40,475 nt of DNA from a bacterium. Its GTDB lineage: Bacteria; Hinthialibacterota; Hinthialibacteria; Hinthialibacterales; Hinthialibacteraceae. Position numbers and translations under genes: made by a program. This document shows positions 1 through 8,817 of this stretch, one piece after another. Under the pieces are notes generated by a model. The model searched no databases. It worked only from the letters and a program-made list of their open reading frames with translations, and was not told the origin of the DNA. Position 1 is the first letter of the stretch. Each line of letters begins with the position of its first letter. Location: positions 1 through 40,475 of the forward strand of contig WGLV01000042.1 of the NCBI GenBank assembly GCA_016125385.1. The letters run 5' to 3'.

Positions 1-204
1 GCCTGGTAGCATATTTCGATTACGTCAGGCCCAACGAGGCCGGTCGGTTCAGAAGCGGCTGACGGACTTGCCCCGGGCGCTGCCCGCGCGACTTGGTCAA
101 TTGAAACCCAAGCCTGGTAGCATATTTCGATTACGTCAGGCCCAACGAGGCCGGTCGGTTCAGAAGCGGCTGACGGACTTGCCTCGGGCGCTGCCCGCGC
201 GACT
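1..204. repeat. Tandem direct repeat, 93-bp unit at 111-bp period
   Basis: Positions 1-93 and 112-204 are the same 93-bp sequence with a single difference (C at 73, T at 184). The 18 bp between the copies (94-111) are not repeated after the second copy. Each copy contains a short hairpin, CGGGC-gct-GCCCG, at 74-86 and 185-197. The array probably continues to the left of the window, because the first copy starts exactly at the edge. No open frame of convincing quality spans it. It may be an intergenic repeat family or a recent local duplication; it does not have the short-repeat, unique-spacer form of a CRISPR array. Confidence 0.9.
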
Positions 205-288
205 CGCAATCGGGCGCCGTGACGGCTAAGATGGGAAAATCGTTACAACATACGCTGGAACGACTCCCCAACAAAAGGATTTCCCGGT

Positions 289-2502
289 TTGGTCTGGTTA
301 ACCGTTGCTGTCATACTGATTTGCCTCTACTTATACTCTCTGCGATTTTTCGACGCGCCGATCTCCGCCCCGGTGCGCGCGTGTTTAACCGCCTTCCGGC
401 TGGGCTTTCTCGTCTTTCTGCTCTTTCTGCTGACCATGCCCGAAACCAAAGAGACTTCCAGCATCGTCCTGCCGCCGACTCTCTACGTGGTCGCGGACGA
501 TTCGCTCAGCATGAACGCGTCCGTCGAGCCTGACGCTTCCGTCGGCGCACCTACCCGTTGGGATGAGGTCCAGAAGAGCCTGAACGGCGGCGAAATCGCG
601 CGGGTTTTCGAGGATAATGGGTTTAACCTGCGCTACGCCACGCTGTCCGGTTTGCTTCAACATCGCTCCGGCGCGTGGAGCGCGTCGTTTCCCGCCGACG
701 CTTCGCCCGCCGCGCCGTTCACCGACCTGTCGGCGGTGGTGCGGTCGTTTCAGCGCGCCGCGAGCAAGGATGAATCGGCCTGCCTGCTGATGTTCACCGA
801 CGGTCAGTGGAACCAGGGCGGAAAGCCGTTGCCTCCGGGGCGCGGCGCTGAAGACGGGGCCTCTTCCGGCTCCGCGCGCGGCGTGTATGCGTTCGGCGTG
901 GGGCCGGTGGTCGAGATGTTCGACCTTCGCGTCGACCGCTTTGACGCGCCTTCGCGCTTGCGCGCCAACGAGACCGCTCCGTTGCGCGTGACTCTGTCGG
1001 TGCAGGGCGAAGCGCCGGGCGAACCCGTCGAGACCGTGCTGCGCGTGCTTGACGCCGATGGAAACGAGGTTTATTCCGATTCACGTTCGGCGGCGTTTCC
1101 CACCGGCGGCGCGTTCGTGACGCTCGATTTCACCTCGCCCGCCTTACCGAAGGGCGAGTATACCCTCCGGGTCGAAGCCGCTCCGGCGAAGGACGAAAGC
1201 GATACGGACAACAACCGGGCCGAGCGCCGCCTCACCGTGGCTGGCGCCAAAGAGCCCATTCTGCTGGTGACTTCCGCGCCCGATTGGGAATTCAAGTTTC
1301 TCAAGCGCGCGCTGGAAGAAAACGAGGCGCTCGACGTTCAAGCCTATCTCGAACATGACGAAGGCCTGTTGCGTCTGGGCGACCGCGCCTGGGTCGCGAA
1401 CCAGGCGGGCGAAGAACCCGGCGGAGTTTCGTTCGCCAATTGGGATGAGCTGCTTCAGTCCAACACGCCCTGGTCGGTGGTGGTGGTTCATAATATGTAC
1501 TGGTCGGCGCGTAACGAGGCGTTCGCCCAATGGCTGCGCGGCTATGTTGAAAACGGCGGCGGCGTGTTGAACCTCCCCGGCGCCAATAATCGGGTGCGGC
1601 CCGCGCCTTCGTTGCAAAAGATCCTGCCGCCGCCGCTGGTCACCGCCGATGAGTTGCAATCCGTTCTGGCGGTGATTTCTCCAGAGTCGGCGGGGCCCGA
1701 GGCATTACGGGCGGCGCTGAACCGGGGCGTTCAATCGCCTCTGCCGCCGGTTGGGCCGCTGTTGCTGCCCGAAGAACGCCCGGCGGGCGCGCGCAGCCTG
1801 CTCAAAGGCGGCGGTGCGTCGGGCGGCGAATCCGTCGACCTGATTCTGCAATACCGCTTCGGTCTCGGAACCATCGTAGCTTCACAATGCGCGGGGTTCT
1901 GGCGAATCAACCTGCTCAGCGGACCCGACGCCATGCACGCCTTCTGGACGGCGCTGTTGTATCAGTGCAATCCACGGCTGCGCGGCGAACAGGGAGAGAT
2001 CGTCACCGATCAGTCCGTATACAACCTGTACGATCCGGTTCACATCGCCTATGCCGCGCCGGATGTCGTGCCCAGTGGAACGTCGAGCGGTCTGTTCGTC
2101 ACCGTCAAAAGCCCTAGTCGATCCGAATCGGTCTGGCTGACGCCCGCCGCGGGTGACACCGCCAACTTTCAGGGGCAGTACACCGTGGTCGAGTCGGGCG
2201 ATTACGAGATCGCAGATCCGGTTACCGGCGCCAGCACGGCGTTTCAGGTCGAAGCCTCCGCCGCCGAACTCTCATACCTGCGGCAGAACGTAGAGGGCCT
2301 TCGCACTCTCGCGGAAGAATCGGGCGGGGCTTACGCCAACCGGCCCGCCTGGAAAGAACTCGCCGAAAAAATCCCCAACGTCAGCCGCCGCATACAGCAG
2401 GAGCGCGCCTTCTTTCTGGGCGAAAAATGGTGGGCGGCGACGCTGCTCATCGCGCTGCTGGGCGTCGAGTGGTTCGTCCGCTGGCGTCAGGGCCTGCCAT
2501 AA
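289..2502 (+). CDS. Membrane-anchored VWA-domain protein
   Basis: A 737-residue membrane protein of the BatA-like type. Two hydrophobic segments lie near the N-terminus (about 3-17 and 37-50). They are followed by a von Willebrand factor A domain whose metal-ion-dependent adhesion site starts with D70-x-S72-x-S74; a TDG motif follows at 170-172. The middle part (about 325-560) looks like the glutamine-amidotransferase-like fold common in this protein type. A final transmembrane helix lies at about 713-730, ending in basic residues. The large central portion is therefore probably periplasmic. There is no ATG: the frame opens after a stop at 220-222, and the TTG at 289 is preceded by AAGGA at 275-279 with a 9-nt gap. 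Such proteins often sit in MoxR ATPase/VWA clusters, but the upstream partners are outside the window. Substrate or partner is unknown. Confidence 0.85.
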   Translation: MVWLTVAVILICLYLYSLRFFDAPISAPVRACLTAFRLGFLVFLLFLLTMPETKETSSIVLPPTLYVVADDSLSMNASVEPDASVGAPTRWDEVQKSLNGGEIARVFEDNGFNLRYATLSGLLQHRSGAWSASFPADASPAAPFTDLSAVVRSFQRAASKDESACLLMFTDGQWNQGGKPLPPGRGAEDGASSGSARGVYAFGVGPVVEMFDLRVDRFDAPSRLRANETAPLRVTLSVQGEAPGEPVETVLRVLDADGNEVYSDSRSAAFPTGGAFVTLDFTSPALPKGEYTLRVEAAPAKDESDTDNNRAERRLTVAGAKEPILLVTSAPDWEFKFLKRALEENEALDVQAYLEHDEGLLRLGDRAWVANQAGEEPGGVSFANWDELLQSNTPWSVVVVHNMYWSARNEAFAQWLRGYVENGGGVLNLPGANNRVRPAPSLQKILPPPLVTADELQSVLAVISPESAGPEALRAALNRGVQSPLPPVGPLLLPEERPAGARSLLKGGGASGGESVDLILQYRFGLGTIVASQCAGFWRINLLSGPDAMHAFWTALLYQCNPRLRGEQGEIVTDQSVYNLYDPVHIAYAAPDVVPSGTSSGLFVTVKSPSRSESVWLTPAAGDTANFQGQYTVVESGDYEIADPVTGASTAFQVEASAAELSYLRQNVEGLRTLAEESGGAYANRPAWKELAEKIPNVSRRIQQERAFFLGEKWWAATLLIALLGVEWFVRWRQGLP

Positions 2503-2736
2503 TCTATTCCACTTCAGGGTGAACGAAATATCTCACTATCCGAAAGATCGATATGAACCCGTCTGTGCATTTGTGCTTTAGTGCTATGGTACAATCTTTG
2601 TAAGTTTTTTTAATTAAACCCTTTACAATGCAACCAATCGGGCTAAGATTGCAAAAAAATTGAGTTGTATTGTAATACTTTTTTTTAGTACAGGGTTGCG
2701 AGGGCTTTCTATTCAGGTTTGCTGGAGTCCTTGCTT
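2503..2736 (+). promoter_or_regulatory. AT-rich leader region before pyrE
   Basis: This gap is far richer in A and T than the flanking genes. It holds two -10-like hexamers, TACAAT at 2590-2595 and 2624-2629, a palindrome TTTAATTAAA at 2609-2618, and T-runs at 2605-2610 and 2679-2686. No -35 element at good spacing is convincing, so a promoter for pyrE is likely here but its exact position is not decided. No tRNA or riboswitch fold was recognised. Confidence 0.4.
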
Positions 2737-3375
2737 ATGTGCATCAGTGGTGAAACGCCCGCAGTCTTTCCCATGGGGATATTCCGTATCGATGTCCCCA
2801 CCGCGCGGAATAAACTGAAAGAGATAATACAGTCCCGGTCTCTTTTGTTTACAACGCCCGAACGTCCGTTCGTGCTTTCCTCCGGTCAAACCTCCACTTT
2901 TTACGTCGATGGAAAGAAAGCCGTCACTTCGGCGGAGGGTCTTTATTGTCTTTCCCGCCTGATCTGGGAAGAAGTTCAGCTGCTCAAAGCAGATTCCGTG
3001 GGCGGCCCTACGTTGGGCGCCGATCCCATCGCGGCGGGGCTTTCCATGTTCAGCTATCTGGCGGGGCGCCCCATCGACTCATTCATCGTTCGGAAGGATA
3101 ACAAAACCCACGGCGCGCGCCGCCGTATCGAAGGGGCGGACGTGCGCGGAAAGCGCGTCATTCTGGTCGAGGACGTGATTACCACCGGCGCGTCCGTGTT
3201 GAGCGCGATTCAGGCGGTTCGTGAAGAACGCGCCGAAATCGTTGAGATCATCGCGCTGATCGACCGCGAAGAAGGCGCGGCGGAAGTGTTTCGCAAAGGC
3301 CAGATGAAATACAAGTCGATTTTTAAAATATCCGAGCTGTTGGATGGCCGCCGCGAAGCGTCTCCCACGGCTTGA
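2737..3375 (+). CDS. pyrE: Orotate phosphoribosyltransferase
   Basis: Makes orotidine 5'-monophosphate from orotate and PRPP in pyrimidine biosynthesis; cytoplasmic. The PRPP-binding signature VILVEDVITTGAS is at residues 141-153, and the N-terminal region has the FVLSSGQTSTFYVDGKK segment characteristic of this enzyme. The 212-residue length is normal for the family. The ATG at 2737 is chosen because GGAG (2724-2727) lies 9 nt before it; a TTG at 2719 and an ATG at 2773 are in frame but have no better ribosome binding site. No other pyr genes are next to it, so it is a stand-alone locus between the VWA gene and an enolase-superfamily gene. Confidence 0.95.
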   Translation: MCISGETPAVFPMGIFRIDVPTARNKLKEIIQSRSLLFTTPERPFVLSSGQTSTFYVDGKKAVTSAEGLYCLSRLIWEEVQLLKADSVGGPTLGADPIAAGLSMFSYLAGRPIDSFIVRKDNKTHGARRRIEGADVRGKRVILVEDVITTGASVLSAIQAVREERAEIVEIIALIDREEGAAEVFRKGQMKYKSIFKISELLDGRREASPTA

Positions 3376-3436
3376 TCCCGCCTGCCGCCGAGTCCCCCGC
3401 TATTTTCATTTCCCCACCCTCGGTTTACCATAGGCC

Positions 3437-3461
3437 GGGCCCTACTCCCGCGAGCGGGCCC
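3437..3461 (+). terminator. Possible hairpin after pyrE
   Basis: GGGCCC at 3437-3442 and GGGCCC at 3456-3461 can pair, with an inner CTC/GAG pairing (3445-3447 with 3452-3454). Only two T residues follow, so it is a weak terminator candidate at best. It may instead be a structure in the leader of the next gene, which starts 24 bp downstream. Confidence 0.3.
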
Positions 3462-3485
3462 TTCACAATTTCAGGGGAGCAAGCG

Positions 3486-4847
3486 ATGCCGTTCGATATC
3501 CACATACGGGAAGTCCGAATTGAGTATGAAAATCACGCCTATCGCACGCCGCTCAAGTTCGGCGGAGTCGTAACCGATAAAGTCACTCTGCTCAATGTGA
3601 TCGTGCGCGTTGGCGACGCCGCCGGGCGCGAGAGCCAAGGCTTCGGCTCCATGCCGCTGGGTAACGTCTGGTCGTTCCCCAGCCGGTCTCTGTCGTATGA
3701 CGAAACTCTCGCGGCGATGAAACGGCTGGCTGAAAAATGCCTCGCCTTGACGGTTTCGTGCGGTGAGACGGGCCACCCCGTCGATCTCAACGTTGCGCTG
3801 GAGCCGCTTTATCTCGCCGCCGCGCGTGAAGTCGAAACCGAACTCGCCCTTGGCGAACCGATCCCCAAACTGTGTACGCTGGTGGTCGCCAGCCCATTCG
3901 ACGCCGCCATCCATGACGCCTATGGCAAATTGCACGGCGTCAGCGCGTATGCGGCGTTGAGCCGAGACTTTATGCGGTATGATCTGGCGCATTATCTGGA
4001 CGAGTCATTCTTGGACGAGTCGCTGCAACAGTATGTGTCTCCAACGCCCAAACATTTTATGCCGCTCTATCATCTTGTCGGCGCGGTCGATCCCCTCACT
4101 GAAGCCGACGTCGAAACCCGGCTGCATGACGGCCTTGCGCAGACGCTGCCTGAATGGATCGAGCAGGACGGTCTTACCCATCTCAAGATCAAACTGAATG
4201 GCGATAATCTCGATTGGGACGTCAATCGTGTGGCGCGCGTCGATCGCCTCGCTGAAGAAACCCAGCAAAGGCTGGGCGTCGATGAGTGGGTTTACTCGCT
4301 CGACTTCAATGAACGCTGTGAGAGCGCCGACTACCTGCTCGAATTTCTACGCCGCGTTCAACAGGCGGCTCCCCGCGCGCTTGACCGCGTGCAGTATATC
4401 GAGCAGCCTACCGCGCGCGACCTGAAAGCCCATCCCGAAAATAAAATGCACAAGGCCGCCGCCGTGAAACCGGTGGTGATCGACGAATCGCTGGTCGATT
4501 ACGAAAGCCTGTTGCTGGCTCGCGAGCTGGGCTATACCGGCGTCGCGCTCAAGGCCTGCAAGGGCCAGTCGCAGGCCTTGTTGATGGCTGCCGCCGCTCA
4601 GAAATTCGGCATGTTTCTCTGCGTGCAGGACCTCACCTGCCCGGGCGCGTCGTTCGTGCATTCCGCCGGGCTGGCCGCGCACGTGCCGCCGGTCGCGGCC
4701 ATCGAGGGCAACGGCCGCCAATATTGCCCCGCCGCGAACGTTGAATGGGAGAAGCGTTTCCCCTCATTGTTCAAAGTCGCGAACGGGCGGATCGATACCT
4801 CGGCGATCGACGGGCCGGGCCTTGGCGCCACGCCTGTCGCGGACTGA
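3486..4847 (+). CDS. Enolase-superfamily (mandelate racemase/muconate lactonizing type) enzyme
   Basis: A 453-residue TIM-barrel enzyme expected to abstract a proton next to a carboxylate and hold an enediolate on Mg2+. Superfamily landmarks are in order: the KxK pair K234/K236 (HLKIKLNGD), metal ligands D273 (SLDFNE), E306 (YIEQPT) and D333 (VIDESLVD), and a second-side lysine K356 (VALKACKG). The ATG at 3486 follows AGGGGAG (3473-3479) by 6 nt; the open frame extends upstream to the pyrE stop, but that part has no start signal. The substrate cannot be read from the sequence. At 453 residues the protein is longer than most MR/MLE members (about 350-400), with extra length in the N-terminal half. 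The next gene begins 16 bp downstream, so the two are probably cotranscribed. Confidence 0.8.
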   Translation: MPFDIHIREVRIEYENHAYRTPLKFGGVVTDKVTLLNVIVRVGDAAGRESQGFGSMPLGNVWSFPSRSLSYDETLAAMKRLAEKCLALTVSCGETGHPVDLNVALEPLYLAAAREVETELALGEPIPKLCTLVVASPFDAAIHDAYGKLHGVSAYAALSRDFMRYDLAHYLDESFLDESLQQYVSPTPKHFMPLYHLVGAVDPLTEADVETRLHDGLAQTLPEWIEQDGLTHLKIKLNGDNLDWDVNRVARVDRLAEETQQRLGVDEWVYSLDFNERCESADYLLEFLRRVQQAAPRALDRVQYIEQPTARDLKAHPENKMHKAAAVKPVVIDESLVDYESLLLARELGYTGVALKACKGQSQALLMAAAAQKFGMFLCVQDLTCPGASFVHSAGLAAHVPPVAAIEGNGRQYCPAANVEWEKRFPSLFKVANGRIDTSAIDGPGLGATPVAD

Positions 4848-4863
4848 TCCGGGAGCAAAACGA

Positions 4864-6609
4864 ATGCCGGACGAATCGCCGGGTTTTTTTGAACGAAACT
4901 TGGAGGCTCTCGCCGAAATTTATCCCGGCGCGGCGAAACTGATTCGTTCCGTGCAATCGGAATCCGTTGAACTACATGAAATCCCCGACGGTTTCACCGA
5001 AGACGAAATCGAAGCGCACTGGCGCGACAGCGCCGAACTTCACTCCGTTTTCCGTTTCGCCGCCAGTCCGGTGGCGAAAAGCCTGTTCGATCGGGCGAAC
5101 CTCGCTGAATTGACTCACGATCTCAACCGCCGATTGTTATTGATTGAAGACGATCCCTTGCGGTTTCGATCGGCGTTGGAACGAGAAGACTGGACGGCGA
5201 TGCTGCGGTCGGAACGATGCCTTTTCGTCGTGACGGATGAACGGCTGACGGGCTTTCACCAACTGTTTCGGCGTTATCCTCAGATCGCTCAGGCCGCCTG
5301 CGCGGTATACGCGGGAGAGCCGGGCGTCTCTCAGGAAACGCTGGATGAATTGAGAGAACAAATCGCCCAGGTGCGCCGGACTTTGAATCTCAAACTGCTC
5401 GATCTGCTCGACCGCCTGGCGGCGCGCCCCCTGCCGCCTTATCCGCGCACCATCCGCTTTTTCGTTCCGGGCCACAACATGCTGCAGGAAGCCTGCGTGC
5501 AGGGATGCCGCGCGATGGGGTACGCTACGGAACGCCTGCGCTGGAAGAGCCCGCTCTATCGCTTCATCCGCTCTTCCGCCTGGATCAGCTGCGTTGAAAA
5601 TGAACAGACCGACGCGGCCATCCTCTTCAACGCGACGCTGCCCACTTTTACCCGGTGGCGCGACGCCTGGCGCGTGCCGTTGCGCGCGGTGTCCTGGTTC
5701 GTTGACAACCCCCGGCGTTACGTCGCGGCTCCCGCCGATCTGGAAGGCGCCGCCGCCGTGGGCGTCTTTGATAAAACCTACATTCCTTTCGTTCGTGAAC
5801 TGACTGACGCGCCGGTGGTGGAAGCCCGCACCGGGTATTGTATCGATCCCTCTCGCGCGGAACGCGATGAGGCGTTTGAAGAGATCGATCTCGCTTTCGT
5901 GGGTGAACTGGGGACGCGTGGGTTCACCGCCTATGAAGAGGCCTTTCAGCGTCTCGATCCCGAGTGGATGGCTGAAGTGCATGAATTTCTGCGCCAGCTC
6001 GACGTCACGCGCCCCATCGACGTTTGTGCGGCGGCGCTGGATTTTTTCGCCGGACGCGATCGTTCATACCGGGGCGCCTGGGTTGAATTTATTGAAAACA
6101 AGGCGACCACGTTGCGCCGGCGCTTTTTCCTGGAGGCGCTCGCCGATCGCGGCCTGCGCGTGTTCGGCGACGCCGAATGGGGCGCGCGCGAGTGGGCGGG
6201 CAAGGCGGCGGCCTGCTACGCCGGAAAGCGAATCGAGTATGAATACGAGCTGCCGCGCTTGTACGCGTCGGCGAAAATCAATATAAACATATTTCACGTC
6301 CAGTGCGTGGCGGCGCCAAACCCCCGCGTGTACGACGTACTCGCCTGCGGCGGGTTTCTGTTGTCGAACTATAACCCCGGTCTCGAGGACGAATTCAACA
6401 TTGGCGAAGACCTCGACGTATTCCACACCCGTGACGAGCTGATTGAAAAAGTCGAGTACTATCTCGCTCGCCCCCACGAACGGCAGGCGATCGCCCGGCG
6501 AGGCCGGGCGCGGGCGTTGGCCAAGTGTGGGCGGCATGATAGAATCCAGACCTTGCTATACGCCCTCAGCCTGAATTCAGGAGATAGGCATGTCAATTTT
6601 TGCGGATAA
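4864..6609 (+). CDS. CgeB-like family 1/4-type glycosyltransferase
   Basis: A 581-residue cytoplasmic protein with no signal peptide or membrane helix. The C-terminal part (about 465-570) matches the group 1 glycosyltransferase domain of CgeB/spore-maturation-like proteins: KININIFH, then [17 protein letters not shown] and the acidic stretch ending in DVF, followed by the usual helical tail. The middle (about 195-330) is the other Rossmann half, starting [13 protein letters not shown]. The N-terminal 190 residues are helical and resemble accessory regions of protein O-glycosylation enzymes. ATG 4864 follows GGGAG (4851-4855) by 8 nt. The last 20 bp overlap sucD. Donor and acceptor are unknown; a role in glycosylating a surface protein or polymer is inferred from family only. 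Confidence 0.75.
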   Translation: MPDESPGFFERNLEALAEIYPGAAKLIRSVQSESVELHEIPDGFTEDEIEAHWRDSAELHSVFRFAASPVAKSLFDRANLAELTHDLNRRLLLIEDDPLRFRSALEREDWTAMLRSERCLFVVTDERLTGFHQLFRRYPQIAQAACAVYAGEPGVSQETLDELREQIAQVRRTLNLKLLDLLDRLAARPLPPYPRTIRFFVPGHNMLQEACVQGCRAMGYATERLRWKSPLYRFIRSSAWISCVENEQTDAAILFNATLPTFTRWRDAWRVPLRAVSWFVDNPRRYVAAPADLEGAAAVGVFDKTYIPFVRELTDAPVVEARTGYCIDPSRAERDEAFEEIDLAFVGELGTRGFTAYEEAFQRLDPEWMAEVHEFLRQLDVTRPIDVCAAALDFFAGRDRSYRGAWVEFIENKATTLRRRFFLEALADRGLRVFGDAEWGAREWAGKAAACYAGKRIEYEYELPRLYASAKININIFHVQCVAAPNPRVYDVLACGGFLLSNYNPGLEDEFNIGEDLDVFHTRDELIEKVEYYLARPHERQAIARRGRARALAKCGRHDRIQTLLYALSLNSGDRHVNFCG

Positions 6610-7459
6610 ATCGACCCGGTTGATCGTACAGGGCATCACCGGAAAAGAAGGCTCGTTTCACGCCGAACAGTGCATCGCGTACGGAACCAACGTGGTCGGC
6701 GGCGTTACCCCCGGCAAGGGCGGAACCGAACATCTGGGCGTCCCCGTGTTCAACACCGTCGCCGAAGCCGTGGAAAAAGCCGGCGCCAACGCGACCATGA
6801 TCTTCGTTCCCCCCGCTTTCGCCGCCGACGCGGTGATGGAAGCCGCCGATGCGGGAATCGCGCTGATCGTGTGCATCACCGAGGGCATCCCCACCCTCGA
6901 CATGGTGACCGCCAAGCGCTTCGTCGAAAAGAAAGGCGTTCGCCTCATCGGCCCCAACTGCCCCGGAATCATCTCGCCGGGCAAGTGCAAGATCGGCATC
7001 ATGCCGGGCGCGATTCACATGGAAGGCTGCGTCGGCATCGTCTCGCGCAGCGGAACCCTCACCTACGAAGCCGTTCAACAGATTTCCGATGAGAAACTCG
7101 GCCAGTCGACCTGTATCGGCATCGGCGGAGACCCAGTGATCGGCACGACGTTTCTCGACGCGCTCAAGGCGTTTAATGAAGACGGCGAGACGCGCGGGGT
7201 GGTGATGATTGGCGAAATCGGCGGCAGCGCCGAAGAAGAAGCCGCCGCGTATATTAAAGAGAACATGAAAAAGCCGGTGGTGTCGTTCATCGCCGGCAAA
7301 ACCGCGCCTCCCGGCCGCCGCATGGGCCACGCCGGCGCCATCATCGCGGGCGGCAAGGGAACCGCCGTCGAAAAAGAAGCCGCCTTGCGCGCGGCGGGCG
7401 CTTCAGTATGCGATAGTCCCGCCGAGCTCGGCGAACGCATGAAAGCCGCGCTGAAATAA
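6590..7459 (+). CDS. sucD: Succinate-CoA ligase, alpha subunit
   Basis: Forms the alpha half of succinyl-CoA synthetase, which interconverts succinyl-CoA and succinate with NDP phosphorylation in the TCA cycle. The N-terminal CoA-binding domain has the TGKEGSFH loop (about 17-24). The phosphohistidine is H247 in GRRMGHAGA, matching the family position. The length of 289 is standard. The start ATG lies inside the end of the preceding glycosyltransferase gene, with AGGAG (6579-6583) 6 nt before it, so translation is likely coupled. The beta-subunit gene sucC, normally adjacent upstream, is absent here. A strong terminator follows at once. Confidence 0.97.
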   Translation: MSIFADKSTRLIVQGITGKEGSFHAEQCIAYGTNVVGGVTPGKGGTEHLGVPVFNTVAEAVEKAGANATMIFVPPAFAADAVMEAADAGIALIVCITEGIPTLDMVTAKRFVEKKGVRLIGPNCPGIISPGKCKIGIMPGAIHMEGCVGIVSRSGTLTYEAVQQISDEKLGQSTCIGIGGDPVIGTTFLDALKAFNEDGETRGVVMIGEIGGSAEEEAAAYIKENMKKPVVSFIAGKTAPPGRRMGHAGAIIAGGKGTAVEKEAALRAAGASVCDSPAELGERMKAALK

Positions 7460-7485
7460 CCGCGTTTTTCGCTCTGTGCAAAATC

Positions 7486-7520
7486 AAACCGCCTCTCGGT
7501 ATCCGGGAGGCGGTTTTTTT
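7486..7520 (+). terminator. Rho-independent terminator of sucD
   Basis: A perfect 10-bp stem: AAACCGCCTC at 7486-7495 pairs with GAGGCGGTTT at 7507-7516 around an 11-nt loop. It is followed by more T, giving a T run of 7514-7520. It sits between sucD and the convergent isomerase gene. On the other strand the stem lacks a good T tail, so it mainly serves the plus strand. Confidence 0.92.
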
Positions 7521-7548
7521 CATGGATAGGTGATTTTTTAACGCCGCG

Positions 7549-8628
7549 TCAGCCGCTGGCCGCCGGCCTGGCGAGTTCGGCTTTAAGAAAATCGATCGCC
7601 GGGATGGGCGTGGGATCTTCTTTATACAGCATGGAGAGGTAATAACTCACGTAATCGCCGTAATGGATGACCGAAAACATGCGAGCCAGCAGTTCCTCCC
7701 CCTCCGACTGAATCACGCTGACGCCGTGCGCGGCGGGATCGAGAATGCCCCGCATCACATCGAATCGCTTCAGGGTCTGCGGGTTATAGCCCGAGTCGAG
7801 CAGATAAACCACGTGCAGTTTTTTCAGAATGCTGGGTTTGGGGTTCTTCCAGCCGAGAATCTCATTGTGATTCATTTCAGGCACGACGGCGTTATGGGCG
7901 AAAGTCTTGGCGTTTTCATTGATCTGCGCCCGCCAGCGCGCCGCCACCGGTTCAAAGGCGTTCTGCCCGGCGTAGATGATGGGGATCGAGCCGTACAGTT
8001 CCTTGGCGGTCTGCTTGGCGGGGTTGTTTTCCGCCGGGGAATCGAAACAGTTCCGTTCTTTGGTTCGATTGAGTTGAGACAAGGTTTCTTCCAGCGGGGC
8101 CGACTGATCCTCGATCAGGCCCAGGCGTTCAAACAGCACCAGCAGCGGCATGAATGAATACCCCAACGCCGCGCGCGGCGAGTAGCCGCCGGGAGTAATG
8201 ATGGCGGGTACGCCGTCGCGGGCGCATTGCTCGGCCAGCGTGCCGCCGGTGGTGATCGCGGCGATGGCCGCGCCCCGTTCCCGCGCCGCCGCGTATGTGG
8301 AAAGGGTTTCTTCCGTGTTGCCCGAGTACGAGCTGGCGACCACGAGCGTTTCGGGACCCGCGTATCGCGGCAGGTCGTATCCGCGCACCACTTCGATGGG
8401 CGCCAGCGCGCGGGCGCTGACGTAAGCGCGCAACAGGTCGCCGCCGATGGCTGAGCCGCCCATGCCGCAGACCACCGCGTTACGGATCATTCCGAAGGGG
8501 GGCAGTTCCGTGCGGCGGGCGATCTCGACGCCCTGCCGGCATTGGGCGTCGAAGGTTTCTATCCAGTTCAACATCCCCGTCGGGTCGATTTTTTCGGGAA
8601 TGCTTCGATCGTCGAGAATACGGTCCAT
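7549..8628 (-). CDS. Bifunctional phosphoglucose/phosphomannose isomerase
   Basis: A 359-residue SIS-domain enzyme that interconverts glucose-6-phosphate, fructose-6-phosphate and mannose-6-phosphate. The first SIS domain has GMGGSAIGGD (about 55-64) and the sugar-phosphate loop SYSGNTEETL (about 99-108). RAALGYSF lies in the middle. The second half carries ENAKTFAHNAVVPEMNHNE and the C-terminal KEDPTPIPAIDFLK, which is typical of the archaeal-type bifunctional family rather than of classical pgi. The neighbouring sugar enzymes suggest a role in central sugar and nucleotide-sugar supply. It is convergent with sucD and about 190 bp downstream of the DUF5610-like gene, which has its own terminator, so it is probably a single-gene unit. 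No clear promoter was identified. Confidence 0.92.
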   Translation of the reverse strand: MDRILDDRSIPEKIDPTGMLNWIETFDAQCRQGVEIARRTELPPFGMIRNAVVCGMGGSAIGGDLLRAYVSARALAPIEVVRGYDLPRYAGPETLVVASSYSGNTEETLSTYAAARERGAAIAAITTGGTLAEQCARDGVPAIITPGGYSPRAALGYSFMPLLVLFERLGLIEDQSAPLEETLSQLNRTKERNCFDSPAENNPAKQTAKELYGSIPIIYAGQNAFEPVAARWRAQINENAKTFAHNAVVPEMNHNEILGWKNPKPSILKKLHVVYLLDSGYNPQTLKRFDVMRGILDPAAHGVSVIQSEGEELLARMFSVIHYGDYVSYYLSMLYKEDPTPIPAIDFLKAELARPAASG

Positions 8629-8754
8629 CCGGGGGGCTCCTTGGCGTTACGATCGCGGCCGCGTTCGGGCGCGTGGGTGATTACTCCCCAGTATAAAACC
8701 TCCGAGCGCCGAATCGTAGAACCGTTGTCTGTGCTCGCCGGAAATATCGCGATA

Positions 8755-8788
8755 AAAAGCGAACCGCCCGGTTAAAAAGCCCGGGCGG
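8755..8788 (-). terminator. Rho-independent terminator on the minus strand
   Basis: CCGCCCGG (8764-8771) and CCGGGCGG (8781-8788) form a perfect 8-bp stem with a 9-nt loop. Read on the minus strand, the stem is followed within 4 nt by five T residues (AAAAA at 8755-8759 on the plus strand). It lies about 30 bp past the stop of the DUF5610-like gene and before the isomerase gene. Confidence 0.75.
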
Positions 8789-8817
8789 CTGCATGGATTC
8801 CGCGGCTTCTCAAAACA

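Noticed and set aside
1-204. CRISPR array
   Set aside because: Only two long, 93-bp repeats with one 18-bp linker; no short repeat with unique spacers and no cas genes.
219-533. 104-codon frame overlapping the start of the VWA gene
   Set aside because: Overlaps in another frame the well-supported VWA gene; the translation is arginine-rich and matches nothing.
3372-3485. N-terminal extension of the enolase-superfamily enzyme
   Set aside because: The frame is open back to pyrE but has no start signal there, is proline-rich and unlike the family, and a strong AGGGGAG lies just before ATG 3486.
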